Of a stretch of 64,000 nucleotides of DNA, positions 18,285 through 25,071 are shown piece after piece. A program made the translations under genes and the position numbers. Source of the stretch: Leptotrichia buccalis C-1013-b (lineage in GTDB: Bacteria > Fusobacteriota > Fusobacteriia > Fusobacteriales > Leptotrichiaceae); assembly GCF_000023905.1 (NCBI RefSeq), contig NC_013192.1, positions 1,364,001 through 1,428,000 on the forward strand, given 5' to 3'. Below the pieces are notes generated by a model. That model saw only the letters and a list, made by a program, of their open reading frames with translations. It was not told the DNA's origin and did no database searches. Every line of letters begins with the position of its first letter. Positions within the stretch are counted from its first letter, which is position 1.

Positions 18285-19223
18285 ATGGATTTAGAAACTA
18301 TCGAAAATCATTTCGATAACGATAACAAAAAAAATATTAATAATGAAACAAACATTGATACAGTCGCTTCCACTTCTCTTGGAAGTGCAGTTTGTGAAAC
18401 AATTTTGCCATCTGTTCCGCTTCAATCGCTGGAGACTATTGAAAAAAGCATTCAGAAAAAATATCGTTCAGCACTTTGGACACCATTTGTAAAAGCATTA
18501 AAAGAATTTGAAATGGTTAAGGATGGGGATAGAATTGCAGTGGCTATTTCTGGGGGAAAAGATAGCCTTTTACTGTCAAAATTATTTCAGGAATTGAAAA
18601 GAGCCAGCAGAACTAATTTTGAAGTTGTATTCATTTCAATGAATCCCGGCTTTAATACTGCAAACTTAAATAATTTGAAAAAAAATCTGAAACATCTGAA
18701 TATTCCATGTGAAATTTACGATGACAATATTTTTGAAGTTGCTGAAAAAATTGCAAAAGACTACCCCTGCTACATGTGTGCTAAAATGCGGCGTGGTAGC
18801 CTTTACACGAAAGCGACTTCACTTGGTTGTAACAAACTTGCACTTGGACACCATTTTGACGATGTTATCGAAACCACTCTAATGAGTATGTTTTATATGG
18901 GAAAATTTGAAACAATGTTACCAAAATTAAAGTCCGATAATTATGATATAGAATTAATCCGTCCTCTATTCTACGTTGAAGAAAAAGCCATTATAAAATG
19001 GGTACGAAACAACGGAATCCTGCCAATGAACTGCGGCTGCACTGTAGCTGCCGAAAAAACTTCCAGCAAACGCCGTGAAACTAAAGATTTAATTGCACAG
19101 CTTGTAAAAAGTAATCCAGACATAAAAAAACGTATAATTCAATCAACACAAAATGTAAATTTAGAAAAAATATTAGGCTGGAAAGATTCAGATGGAAAAT
19201 ATTCTTATTTGGACAAATTTTAA
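18285..19223 (+). CDS. ttcA: TtcA-like tRNA thiolation ATPase 1
   Basis: PP-loop ATPase of the TtcA/Ncs6 superfamily; TtcA makes 2-thiocytidine at tRNA position 32 using a [4Fe-4S] cluster. The PP-loop is AVAISGGKDSLLL (residues ~86-98), the cluster cysteines are CYMCAKMRRG and the later NCGCTVA, and GHHFDDVIETTLMSMFY is a further family motif. It has a ~40-residue low-complexity N-terminal extension that the paralogue at 43077 lacks. It is followed closely by a DUF4911 gene, probably in one operon that ends in a strong terminator. The exact modified base cannot be determined from sequence. Confidence 0.82.
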   Translation: MDLETIENHFDNDNKKNINNETNIDTVASTSLGSAVCETILPSVPLQSLETIEKSIQKKYRSALWTPFVKALKEFEMVKDGDRIAVAISGGKDSLLLSKLFQELKRASRTNFEVVFISMNPGFNTANLNNLKKNLKHLNIPCEIYDDNIFEVAEKIAKDYPCYMCAKMRRGSLYTKATSLGCNKLALGHHFDDVIETTLMSMFYMGKFETMLPKLKSDNYDIELIRPLFYVEEKAIIKWVRNNGILPMNCGCTVAAEKTSSKRRETKDLIAQLVKSNPDIKKRIIQSTQNVNLEKILGWKDSDGKYSYLDKF

Positions 19224-19241
19224 AAAGAAAGGCTGAAAAAT

Positions 19242-19502
19242 ATGGAAAATAATCAAAAAGAAATGAAAAGCTGGGAATACATCATTCAAACAAAAAAAGA
19301 ACACATTGATTTTATTAACAAAATTATAGAAGCATACGATGGCTTAGGAAATGTGAGAACTCTTGACAATCAAAACGGATTAATAAAAATTCTCACAAAT
19401 TCATATCTTTTAGATGATATGGACAAGGCAATAGAAACATTAAGACAAAAAAATATTGAAATGGAAATTCTGGAAAGAAGAGAATGGCTTGGAGTATTAT
19501 AA
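19242..19502 (+). CDS. DUF4911-like small protein
   Basis: 86 residues with no signal peptide. The pattern YIIQTKKEHIDFINKIIEAY, then GNVRTLD and a C-terminal RREWLGVL, resembles DUF4911 proteins found in Fusobacteria and clostridia; I name it from memory of the pattern. It begins 18 bp after the ttcA-like gene with an AAAGGCTG site. Its last codons form part of the terminator stem. A link to tRNA modification is inferred only from position. Confidence 0.65.
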   Translation: MENNQKEMKSWEYIIQTKKEHIDFINKIIEAYDGLGNVRTLDNQNGLIKILTNSYLLDDMDKAIETLRQKNIEMEILERREWLGVL

Positions 19503-19518
19503 TTCCAAGCCTTTTTTG
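19486..19518 (+). terminator. Rho-independent terminator overlapping a stop codon
   Basis: GGCTTGGA and TCCAAGCC form an 8-bp stem with a 10-nt loop, followed by TTTTTT. The left arm lies inside the last codons of the DUF4911-like gene. Confidence 0.85.
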
Positions 19519-19541
19519 CTTATAAATTTTTCAATAATAAT

Positions 19542-19578
19542 TTGACTTTCCTTTTATATTAGTATATACTGTATATAC
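19542..19578 (+). promoter_or_regulatory. Promoter with palindromic operator of the toxin-antitoxin operon
   Basis: TTGACT, 17-nt spacer, TATACT form a good sigma70 promoter. The -10 lies inside two adjacent GTATATAC boxes (19562-19569 and 19571-19578), each itself a palindrome, together a 17-bp dyad. This is the expected arrangement for autorepression by a ribbon-helix-helix antitoxin, which binds tandem short palindromes. Confidence 0.7.
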
Positions 19579-19615
19579 AAAATGATAATTATTTTTTATA
19601 GAAAGAAGGAAAAAT

Positions 19616-19879
19616 ATGAAAGCTATAAGTTTAAGATTAGATGAAGATATGTTAGATGAAATAAGAGAAGTTTCAAAAATTTATAATATTACTGCAACAG
19701 AATTGATAAGAGAAGGAATAAAAAATATTCTTACTAATAAAAAAAATGATATTTATTTCAAATTGATTACCAATAAGACTGAATGTGATGAAAAAGAAAG
19801 TGCAGAAATAATGTCAAAAATTAATAATTTATCTGAAGAAGATTTGACAGTTACAAGAGAAGAGATATTCGAAATTTAA
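19616..19879 (+). CDS. RHH-type antitoxin
   Basis: 87 residues. The N-terminal MKAISLRLDEDMLDEIREVSKI is a ribbon-helix-helix DNA-binding strand and helix, continued by ITATELIREGIKNIL; the acidic C-terminal half (SEEDLTVTREEIFEI) would wrap the toxin. It is followed after 31 bp by a RelE/ParE-fold gene, so this is a type II toxin-antitoxin operon. It is likely autoregulated through the two GTATATAC boxes over its -10. The site GAAGGA precedes the ATG. I cannot assign it to RelB, ParD or CopG with certainty. Confidence 0.82.
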   Translation: MKAISLRLDEDMLDEIREVSKIYNITATELIREGIKNILTNKKNDIYFKLITNKTECDEKESAEIMSKINNLSEEDLTVTREEIFEI

Positions 19880-19910
19880 AATTTATAAATTAATTAGAGG
19901 AGTTTTTTTT

Positions 19911-20183
19911 GTGTTAAAATTAAAAATAAAATTTATTTACAGAAAAAAAGCAGATAAATTTTTTAATAAACATCAAGATATAGAAGAAAAATTTAAAAAA
20001 AATATAATCTCGGATTTAAAAGGAAATACAAATATTGATATAAAAATATTAAAAGGTTACACAAATTTATTGCGAATGAGAATAAATTCATACAGAATTA
20101 TTTATCACGTATATAAAAATGAGATTATAATAATCGATGTGATTGATGCTGGTTCAAGAGGACAAATTTATAAAAATAAATAA
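19911..20183 (+). CDS. RelE/ParE-superfamily toxin
   Basis: 90 residues, basic (IKFIYRKKADKFFNKHQ), with the RelE-fold strand pair LLRMRINSYRIIYHVYKNEI and the closing strand IIIIDVIDAGSRGQIY. In the RelE branch such proteins cut mRNA on ribosomes; ParE types inhibit gyrase. The RMRINSYRIIYHV pattern fits the RelE branch better. The start is GTG, 8-9 nt after TAGAGGAG. It is encoded directly after its antitoxin and ends at a hairpin terminator. Confidence 0.82.
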   Translation: MLKLKIKFIYRKKADKFFNKHQDIEEKFKKNIISDLKGNTNIDIKILKGYTNLLRMRINSYRIIYHVYKNEIIIIDVIDAGSRGQIYKNK

Positions 20184-20194
20184 TTTTAGAAAGT

Positions 20195-20222
20195 AAAAGC
20201 CCTCAATATGAGAGCTTTTTCA
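20195..20222. terminator. Bidirectional terminator between toxin gene and rsmA
   Basis: AAAGCCCTC, a 5-nt loop, GAGAGCTTT with one mismatch, with A-run and T-run on either side, between convergent genes. Confidence 0.7.
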
Positions 20223-20233
20223 ATATTAAAAAC

Positions 20234-21097
20234 TTAACTTTCCAAAATTCCAATAAAATCAATAAATTCCTGAACAGAAAATTCCTCAGTCCGTGCAAGC
20301 CGTGTCTTTCCAACTTTTTCTAACGCATTTCCTACTACATCCTTTGAAAATCCTAATTTCATTAAATTATTAGCAATGCTTTTTCTCTTATTAGAAAAGG
20401 CTTCCTTTAAATATTTAAAATATTTTTCTTCTGAAATCTGGCTTTCGTATCTTTTATCTTTCAAAATTTTTATTCCTAAAAATGCTGAATCAACTTTTGG
20501 AACAGGATCAAATTTTTCTTTTGGCACAGTAAATAAATACTCTGTTTCAGCATAAAACTGGACAGCGTGTGTAAGTAAACTCATATTTTTGCTATGAGGC
20601 TGTGAGGCAATCCGCTCTGCCACTTCCTTTTGCACCATCAAATAAATTTCATCAATATTCTCACGATATTCTAGCAATTTATTAATAATTGGCGAAGTTA
20701 TATAATACGGAATATTTGCCACAACTTTCACATTTTTTTTACTTTTATTTTCTTCGTTTTCAAAAAATTCTTTCAAATCCACTTCCATAAAATCCTGATG
20801 AATCAACTTAAAATTTTCCTTTTTTTGAAATTTTTTATTCAAAAATGGTATCAAATCATCATCTATCTCAAAAGCAGTCAAAAATTTAGAATTTTCAATC
20901 AATTTTTCTGTCAAAAATCCCAAACCTGGTCCAATTTCAAGTACTTCTGTTTTTTCATCAATATTTGCCACATCCAAAATGTCATCCGATAAATTGCTGT
21001 CATTTAAAAAATTTTGACCATATTTTTTCTTAGCCTTATGATTTTCATTTTCAATATTTTTATTTTTTTTCTGATATTTTTCTTTTTTTCTTTTCAA
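20234..21097 (-). CDS. rsmA: 16S rRNA m6(2)A dimethyltransferase
   Basis: RsmA/KsgA dimethylates two adjacent adenines in helix 45 of 16S rRNA late in 30S maturation. Motifs: KKYGQNFLND, SAM motif I VLEIGPGLGFLTEKL, catalytic NIPYYITSPI, and the C-terminal SNKRKSIANNLMKLG. There is no ATG before the conserved core; a TTG at 21097 has a GGAG site 5 nt upstream and gives 287 residues with a Lys-rich extension of about 25 residues. It begins 9 bp after hpt stops, so the two are cotranscribed. Confidence 0.95.
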   Translation of the reverse strand: MKRKKEKYQKKNKNIENENHKAKKKYGQNFLNDSNLSDDILDVANIDEKTEVLEIGPGLGFLTEKLIENSKFLTAFEIDDDLIPFLNKKFQKKENFKLIHQDFMEVDLKEFFENEENKSKKNVKVVANIPYYITSPIINKLLEYRENIDEIYLMVQKEVAERIASQPHSKNMSLLTHAVQFYAETEYLFTVPKEKFDPVPKVDSAFLGIKILKDKRYESQISEEKYFKYLKEAFSNKRKSIANNLMKLGFSKDVVGNALEKVGKTRLARTEEFSVQEFIDFIGILES

Positions 21098-21106
21098 TAT
21101 TTCTCC

Positions 21107-21661
21107 TTATTCAAACAATGATGGCTCAGCAATTCCAACATATTCAAGATTTCTGTAATTTTCATTGAAATCAAGTCCGTATCCTACAACAAATTCATTT
21201 GGAATTTCAAACCCAATATACTGAACATCAACTTCCACTTCTCTTCTTTCAGGTTTATCCAATAGTGTACATAATGACACTTTCTTAGGATTTCTGCTTC
21301 CTAAAAGCTGTAACACCTTTTTCAATGTAAATCCTGAATCAATAATATCTTCCACAACTAAAACATTTTTCCCGCTAATCGTACTTCTTAAATCTTTCAA
21401 GATTTTAACTTCTCTTGAAGTTTGAGTTCCTTCCCCATAACTTGATGCCTCTAAAAAATCAATCTCAAGAGGTAATTTTATCTGCCTAATTAAATCAGCC
21501 ATAAATACCATAGAACCTTTTAAAAGACCTACTACTATTAACGGCTCATTTTCATTTTTAAAATCTTCAGTAATTTTTTCCCCTAGTTCCTTTACTTTTT
21601 TTTCAAGTTCTTCCTTTGTTATTAACTGTTTTTTTATTCCAAATTCAAAATCTTTTGCCAT
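21107..21661 (-). CDS. hpt: Hypoxanthine phosphoribosyltransferase
   Basis: Purine salvage enzyme forming IMP or GMP from hypoxanthine or guanine and PRPP. The PRPP-binding motif is VLVVEDIIDSGFTLKKV, the flexible loop is ASSYGEGTQTSREVKI, and LLKGSMVFMADLIRQI holds the pyrophosphate site. At 184 residues it has the usual length. The AAGGAGAAAAAATGG start is clear. It is followed closely by rsmA. Confidence 0.94.
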   Translation of the reverse strand: MAKDFEFGIKKQLITKEELEKKVKELGEKITEDFKNENEPLIVVGLLKGSMVFMADLIRQIKLPLEIDFLEASSYGEGTQTSREVKILKDLRSTISGKNVLVVEDIIDSGFTLKKVLQLLGSRNPKKVSLCTLLDKPERREVEVDVQYIGFEIPNEFVVGYGLDFNENYRNLEYVGIAEPSLFE

Positions 21662-21802
21662 TTTTTCTCCTTATTTTTTTATAATTTTCTCAATTTTCTA
21701 AAGTTAAAACTACTTTAATTAAGTTTCCATAAAGCTGATATTATAATTTAAAGTCGAATATTTCGATATTTTATTTAAATTAAATTTTTTAATTTTAACT
21801 AT

Positions 21803-21829
21803 TGACTTTTTTAACTTTTATGCTATAAT
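21803..21829 (+). promoter_or_regulatory. Extended -10 promoter of the candidate small RNA
   Basis: TTGACT, 15-nt spacer, and TGCTATAAT (extended -10 with a perfect TATAAT). No protein-coding gene follows on this strand for about 2 kb. Confidence 0.6.
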
Positions 21830-21835
21830 ATTATT

Positions 21836-22047
21836 GTTAAAGGTTAGTTAAATTTATTTAGCAAACTTTTAGCTATATAGGGAAAATTTTTAATAAGTAA
21901 GACCATTTTATGAGATAGCCCAAAAAAACATTATTTATTTAATTTCCCTATATAACGGGGCTATCTCATAACTCAACAATTTTTCTGTTAAAAAAATTTA
22001 TAAGTATAGCTTTTCTAATCAAATCTAATTTATTTAGATTTTTTTTT
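21836..22047 (+). ncRNA. Candidate ~210-nt small RNA with interleaved long helices
   Basis: It is bounded by an extended -10 promoter and a hairpin with T-run. Inside, helix A pairs TATATAGGGAAA (21874-21885) with TTTCCCTATATA (21943-21954), and helix B pairs TTATGAGATAGCCC (21908-21921) with GGGCTATCTCATAA (21958-21971). The order A-B-A'-B' means a pseudoknot or two competing folds. Flanks may close the molecule: GGTTAG (21842-21847) with CTAATC (22015-22020), and AGCTATA (21871-21877) with TATAGCT (22005-22011). No reading frame of note is present. I cannot match it to 6S, tmRNA, SRP RNA or RNase P RNA. Confidence 0.5.
22021..22047 (+). terminator. Terminator of the candidate small RNA
   Basis: AAATCTAA, 5-nt loop, TTAGATTT running into a T-run. 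Confidence 0.6.
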
Positions 22048-22073
22048 ATTCAAAAATAATTTTTAATAAAATT

Positions 22074-22120
22074 AATACTCAAACAGTCGTTTTTTATTTA
22101 AAAATCACCATTTGAGTATT
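22074..22120 (-). terminator. Hairpin after rplT
   Basis: AATACTCAAA pairs with TTTGAGTATT over 10 bp around a 27-nt loop, 16 bp after the rplT stop. The following minus-strand sequence is AT-rich but without a long uninterrupted T-run. Confidence 0.55.
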
Positions 22121-22135
22121 ACTTGTTATTTATTT

Positions 22136-22480
22136 TTATTTAACTTTTTCTACTAATTTTGCAAATTCAGCAGGGTTATTTAATGCTAAGTCTGCTAAAA
22201 CTTTTCTGTCAAGTTCAATCCCAGCTTTTTTAAGTCCGTTCATTAATCTTGAATAAGAAATTCCATTTAATCTTGCAGCAGCGTTAATTCTGATAATCCA
22301 TAATTCACGCATTTTTCTTTTTTTCAATTTTCTATGTTCAGTTGCATAAGCCATAGCTTTTTTAACTGCTTCATTAGCTTTTTTATAATTTGTTTTTATA
22401 GCTCCTCTATAACCTTTTGCTTCTTTTAAAACTTTTTTATGTCTTTTTCTTCTAACTATTCCTGTTTTTACTCTTGGCAT
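22136..22480 (-). CDS. rplT: 50S ribosomal protein L20
   Basis: 114 residues, strongly basic N-terminal half ([20 protein letters not shown]) that threads into 23S rRNA, then the globular RNA-binding part with [18 protein letters not shown]. It is essential early in 50S assembly and in many bacteria represses its own operon through a leader. It is the last gene of infC-rpmI-rplT; the 207-bp gap to rpmI is unusually long and may hold regulatory structure. Confidence 0.98.
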   Translation of the reverse strand: MPRVKTGIVRRKRHKKVLKEAKGYRGAIKTNYKKANEAVKKAMAYATEHRKLKKRKMRELWIIRINAAARLNGISYSRLMNGLKKAGIELDRKVLADLALNNPAEFAKLVEKVK

Positions 22481-22687
22481 ATTCTTTCCTCCTTAAATTT
22501 TAGCCGTTTTTTGTTCTTTATATTTAATATTTAGAACTAACTTCTGTCAATTTTTAATTTTGATTTTTTAAATAAAAAGCTGTTAAGTCTTGTTTTAAAC
22601 TGCTTTTTTTTAACTTCACTTTTAAATAAAAGTCGTAAATTTTGTTAAATTGCTTCTTTAAAAATAAGTTTAAAGAAATTATTTAGA

Positions 22688-22894
22688 CTATCTTCCTTCT
22701 TGTCCAGCCAATGCTTTTTTGATTTTTCTTTCAGCACCTTTTGGAGCGATTGCGTCTTGTCCTAGACGTTTTTTTCTTTTATGAGTCTTTTTAGTCAAGA
22801 TATGGCTCTTTCCTGAGTGTCTTAAAGAAATTTTTCCACTTCCTGTAACTTTAACTCTTTTTTTTGTTCCTTTATGTGTTTTCATTTTTGGCAT
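22688..22894 (-). CDS. rpmI: 50S ribosomal protein L35
   Basis: 68 residues with the L35 signature: [20 protein letters not shown] followed by [14 protein letters not shown]. It has a strong AGGAGG site and lies 37 bp after infC. Confidence 0.97.
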   Translation of the reverse strand: MPKMKTHKGTKKRVKVTGSGKISLRHSGKSHILTKKTHKRKKRLGQDAIAPKGAERKIKKALAGQEGR

Positions 22895-22931
22895 TTTTTT
22901 TCCTCCTAAATCACTTTTTTAAATTCATTGC

Positions 22932-23456
22932 CTATTTTTTAGGCGATAATAAAATAAATTTTTGAACCTGTTCTCTTCCGTATTTTTTCTCAACAGTTGC
23001 AATTTCTTCAAAATGGCTTGCAAACTCGTCTAATACTTTAATAGCAGATTCTGCGTGTAATCTTTCTCTACCTGTAAGTCTTAAGCTAACTTTTACTTTA
23101 TGCTCCTTGGCTATAAATTTTTCAATTTGAGAAATTTTTGTTTCCTTGTCGTGTTCATCAATATGAGGTTTTATTCTTATTTCTTTAACAACAACATTTT
23201 TTTGTTTTTTCTTATTTTCTTTGTCTTTTTTCGTTTTCTCATACTTGAATTTTCCATAGTCCATAATTTTACATACAGGCGGTGTTGCATTTGGTGAAAT
23301 TTCAACTAAATCCAATTCTTTTTCAGTCGCAAGTGCCAACGCATCTCTAGCCGACATAATTCCAAATTGTTCGCCATCATCACCAATGACTCTTATCTCT
23401 CTTGCTCTAATTCGTCCATTTATTCTTGGTTCATTAGATTTGTTATTTCCTCTTAT
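22932..23456 (-). CDS. infC: Translation initiation factor IF-3
   Basis: IF-3 binds the 30S subunit and checks start-codon pairing. IF3-N is NEPRINGRIRAREIRVIGDDGEQ (from residue ~8) and IF3-C starts near KEIRIKPHIDEHDKETK. No ATG, GTG or TTG is well placed: the GTG at 23465 overlaps the AGGAGG site. An ATA at 23456 lies 8 nt after it and gives 174 residues. infC genes classically use rare start codons (ATT in E. coli) that IF-3 itself rejects, giving autoregulation, so AUA is the best choice. First gene of infC-rpmI-rplT. Confidence 0.95.
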   Translation of the reverse strand: MRGNNKSNEPRINGRIRAREIRVIGDDGEQFGIMSARDALALATEKELDLVEISPNATPPVCKIMDYGKFKYEKTKKDKENKKKQKNVVVKEIRIKPHIDEHDKETKISQIEKFIAKEHKVKVSLRLTGRERLHAESAIKVLDEFASHFEEIATVEKKYGREQVQKFILLSPKK

Positions 23457-23688
23457 AAAAAACACCTCCTAATTTTTTTACAATAAAAAAACAAGATATA
23501 AGAAACCTTGCTCAATAGTTATATAAATAATTTTCACAACAAAATAAGGTATAAAAAACCTACTTTAATGCACAAAATAAAAATAACTAATACCCAACTC
23601 ATCTTGACAAATAAAATTAATTACTTTATTTTTTAATAAAAATTGATGGAAAGGTGAGAAACAATGTTTCTACTTCTAATTTAATTAC
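23457..23688 (-). promoter_or_regulatory. infC leader with terminator-like attenuator
   Basis: About 230 nt of leader. Near its 5' end, GAAAC pairs with GTTTC around ATT. Further on are two hairpins of similar sequence: AGGT-loop-ACCT near 23540-23558, and CAAGGT-7 nt-ATCTTG followed by seven T just before the ribosome site (about 23484-23510). The latter looks like an intrinsic attenuator, as in L20 leaders of Firmicutes. The L20-leader assignment is inferred from position, not from a matched consensus. Confidence 0.5.
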
Positions 23689-23694
23689 CTAAAT

Positions 23695-23723
23695 AGTTTA
23701 TCATATTTTATTTTATTTTGCAA
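23695..23723 (-). promoter_or_regulatory. Putative infC operon promoter
   Basis: On the minus strand TTGCAA, 17-nt spacer, then TAAACT preceded by TGA (extended -10 TGnTAAACT). It lies about 40 bp from the IS630 element's left end. Confidence 0.45.
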
Positions 23724-23808
23724 GGAAATTTTTTTTATTATTTACTTCAAAAAGAATATATAGTGAAACTTATACAAAACCGACCTAAAAATAGGGTATA
23801 ATAACTTT

Positions 23809-24162
23809 ATGGCATATGAAAAAGATTATAGGAAAAGAATTTTAAATTTTTATTACGAAAATGGAAAAACAAAAACATTATTTCAGTTCAACATAAGTTC
23901 CAACACATTGTACGGATGGATAAAACTTAAGAAGGAAACAGGAGATCTTTCATCAAGAACACGGAAAAGAAAATTTAAGGTGTTAGATCCTGAAAAACTT
24001 GACGAATATATGAAAAATCCAAAGAATGCAGATAAATACATCCGTGAAATATCAAAAGATTTTGGCTGTGGAAAGGAGACAGTGAGAGCAGCACTGAAAA
24101 AATTAGGATACACAGGAAAAAAAAACAGACAAAATACAGGGAGCAGGATGAGAAAAAAGTAA
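23809..24162 (+). CDS. IS630 transposase, N-terminal frame (OrfA)
   Basis: 117 residues: a paired-type helix-turn-helix region (KDYRKRILNFYYENGKTKT, SNTLYGWIKLKKETGDL) and a second DNA-binding segment (IREISKDFGCGKETVRAALK). These bind the terminal inverted repeats. The frame ends 36 nt after the run of nine A, where ribosomes can slip back one base into OrfB. A TATAAT at 23797-23802 lies very close to the ATG, so the mRNA leader may be very short. Confidence 0.88.
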   Translation: MAYEKDYRKRILNFYYENGKTKTLFQFNISSNTLYGWIKLKKETGDLSSRTRKRKFKVLDPEKLDEYMKNPKNADKYIREISKDFGCGKETVRAALKKLGYTGKKNRQNTGSRMRKK

Positions 24163-24683
24163 ATAGATATTTAAAAAAATTATTAGAAGCAGGTTCAGGC
24201 AGGGAAATAATCTATATTGATGAAACAGGCTTTGACGAATATTACTACCGTGAATACGGCTGGAGTAAAAGGGGAATATCTATTGAAGGGAAGAAAAGAG
24301 GATTAAGATATTCAAGAATAAATCTGGTTGCTGGAAAAATAGGGAATGCACTGATAGGAAGTATGATATACAGGGAAACAATGGAAAGTGAATTTTTTGA
24401 AGAATGGTTCAGGGAAATACTTTTAAGAGATATTGAAAAATTAGGGAAGAGAGTTCTAATAGTGATGGATAATGCCAGATTTCATAGAAAGAATATGTTA
24501 GAAAAGATAATTAAGGAAACGGGTCATTGTCTATTATTTCTTCCGCCATATTCGCCGGATTTAAATCCAATAGAAAAATTATGGGCTAATATGAAGAAAA
24601 AATTAAAAGACATAGCCCATAATTTTAATACACTAGAAGAAGCTGTTACTTCTGTTTTATTTAATAAATTAGTTCAGTTTTAA
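24117..24683 (+). CDS. IS630 transposase, catalytic frame (OrfB, by -1 frameshift)
   Basis: Open in the -1 frame from the A9 run to a TAA with no internal stop. The DDE catalytic residues are visible: IIYIDETGF (first Asp), LIVMDNARFH (second Asp) and SPDLNPIEKLW (Glu), with the FLPPYSPDLNP signature of the family. Joined to OrfA this makes one transposase of about 290 residues. There is no good start codon near its beginning; the first ATG is at 24363, inside the catalytic domain, which supports expression by frameshifting. Confidence 0.85.
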   Translation, partial: KKKQTKYREQDEKKVNRYLKKLLEAGSGREIIYIDETGFDEYYYREYGWSKRGISIEGKKRGLRYSRINLVAGKIGNALIGSMIYRETMESEFFEEWFREILLRDIEKLGKRVLIVMDNARFHRKNMLEKIIKETGHCLLFLPPYSPDLNPIEKLWANMKKKLKDIAHNFNTLEEAVTSVLFNKLVQF

Positions 24684-24754
24684 ATAGGTTTTACTATAAT
24701 ATTAAAAAAATTAGATTAACGAGGTATAATAAATATAGAAGAAAAGAGTTAAAG

Positions 24755-24922
24755 AATAACAACTTATATTGGAGTCAAAAAGAAGAACCAATAAAAGAAG
24801 TTGATTTAAAAACTTTAACAATAATTTAAGGAGTTAATCCTAAAACTTTTGAAACAACTGGCTATATTGAATCTAAAGATAAAAATCACAAATATCGTTA
24901 CGGGAAAATAATAACTGACTAA
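24755..24922 (+). pseudogene. Decayed DKNYY-repeat gene
   Basis: A 56-codon frame with one internal TAA reads ...NNLYWSQKEEPIKEVDLKTL, stop, GVNPKTFETTGYIESKDKNH... and a final TAA. The VDLKTL, NPKTFE and SKDKN pieces match the DKNYY repeats at 9689-16385. It lies directly beside the IS630 element, on the opposite strand from the intact DKNYY genes. No start codon or signal peptide remains. Confidence 0.6.
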
Positions 24923-24997
24923 ATATTATAACAATTTACTAATCTTAAAAACTGGTAAAAATTAAACAATTTTAATATTTTTTATGCTAAAAAAATG

Positions 24998-25042
24998 ATA
25001 ATGGGAAACTCTATATCATTAAGATTAAAAATTTCCCATTAT
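24998..25042. terminator. Terminator hairpin downstream of lon
   Basis: ATAATGGGAAA pairs perfectly with TTTCCCATTAT (11 bp, 23-nt loop), with T-runs on both sides, 30 bp after the lon stop codon. Confidence 0.75.
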
Positions 25043-25071
25043 TTTTTAAGAAAATTACAAGCTAAATAAGT

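Larger units (their letters stand above)
23759..24698 (+). mobile_element. IS630-family insertion sequence, apparently intact
   Basis: About 936 bp between TA dinucleotides (the IS630/Tc1-mariner target duplication). The ends are imperfect inverted repeats: TAGTGAAACTTATACAAAAC on the left and, read inward from the right, TAGTAAAACCTATTTAAAAC (16 of 20 match). It holds two overlapping frames, orfA and orfB, coupled through a run of nine A. It sits just upstream of the infC promoter, in the opposite orientation to infC. The right flank is a decayed DKNYY gene. Confidence 0.88.

Noticed and set aside
21908-21971. Inverted repeat as a small MITE with ATGAGATAGCCC ends
   Set aside because: The GC-rich ends point inward rather than outward, no target duplication is visible, and promoter plus terminator fit an RNA gene better. 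It cannot be fully excluded.
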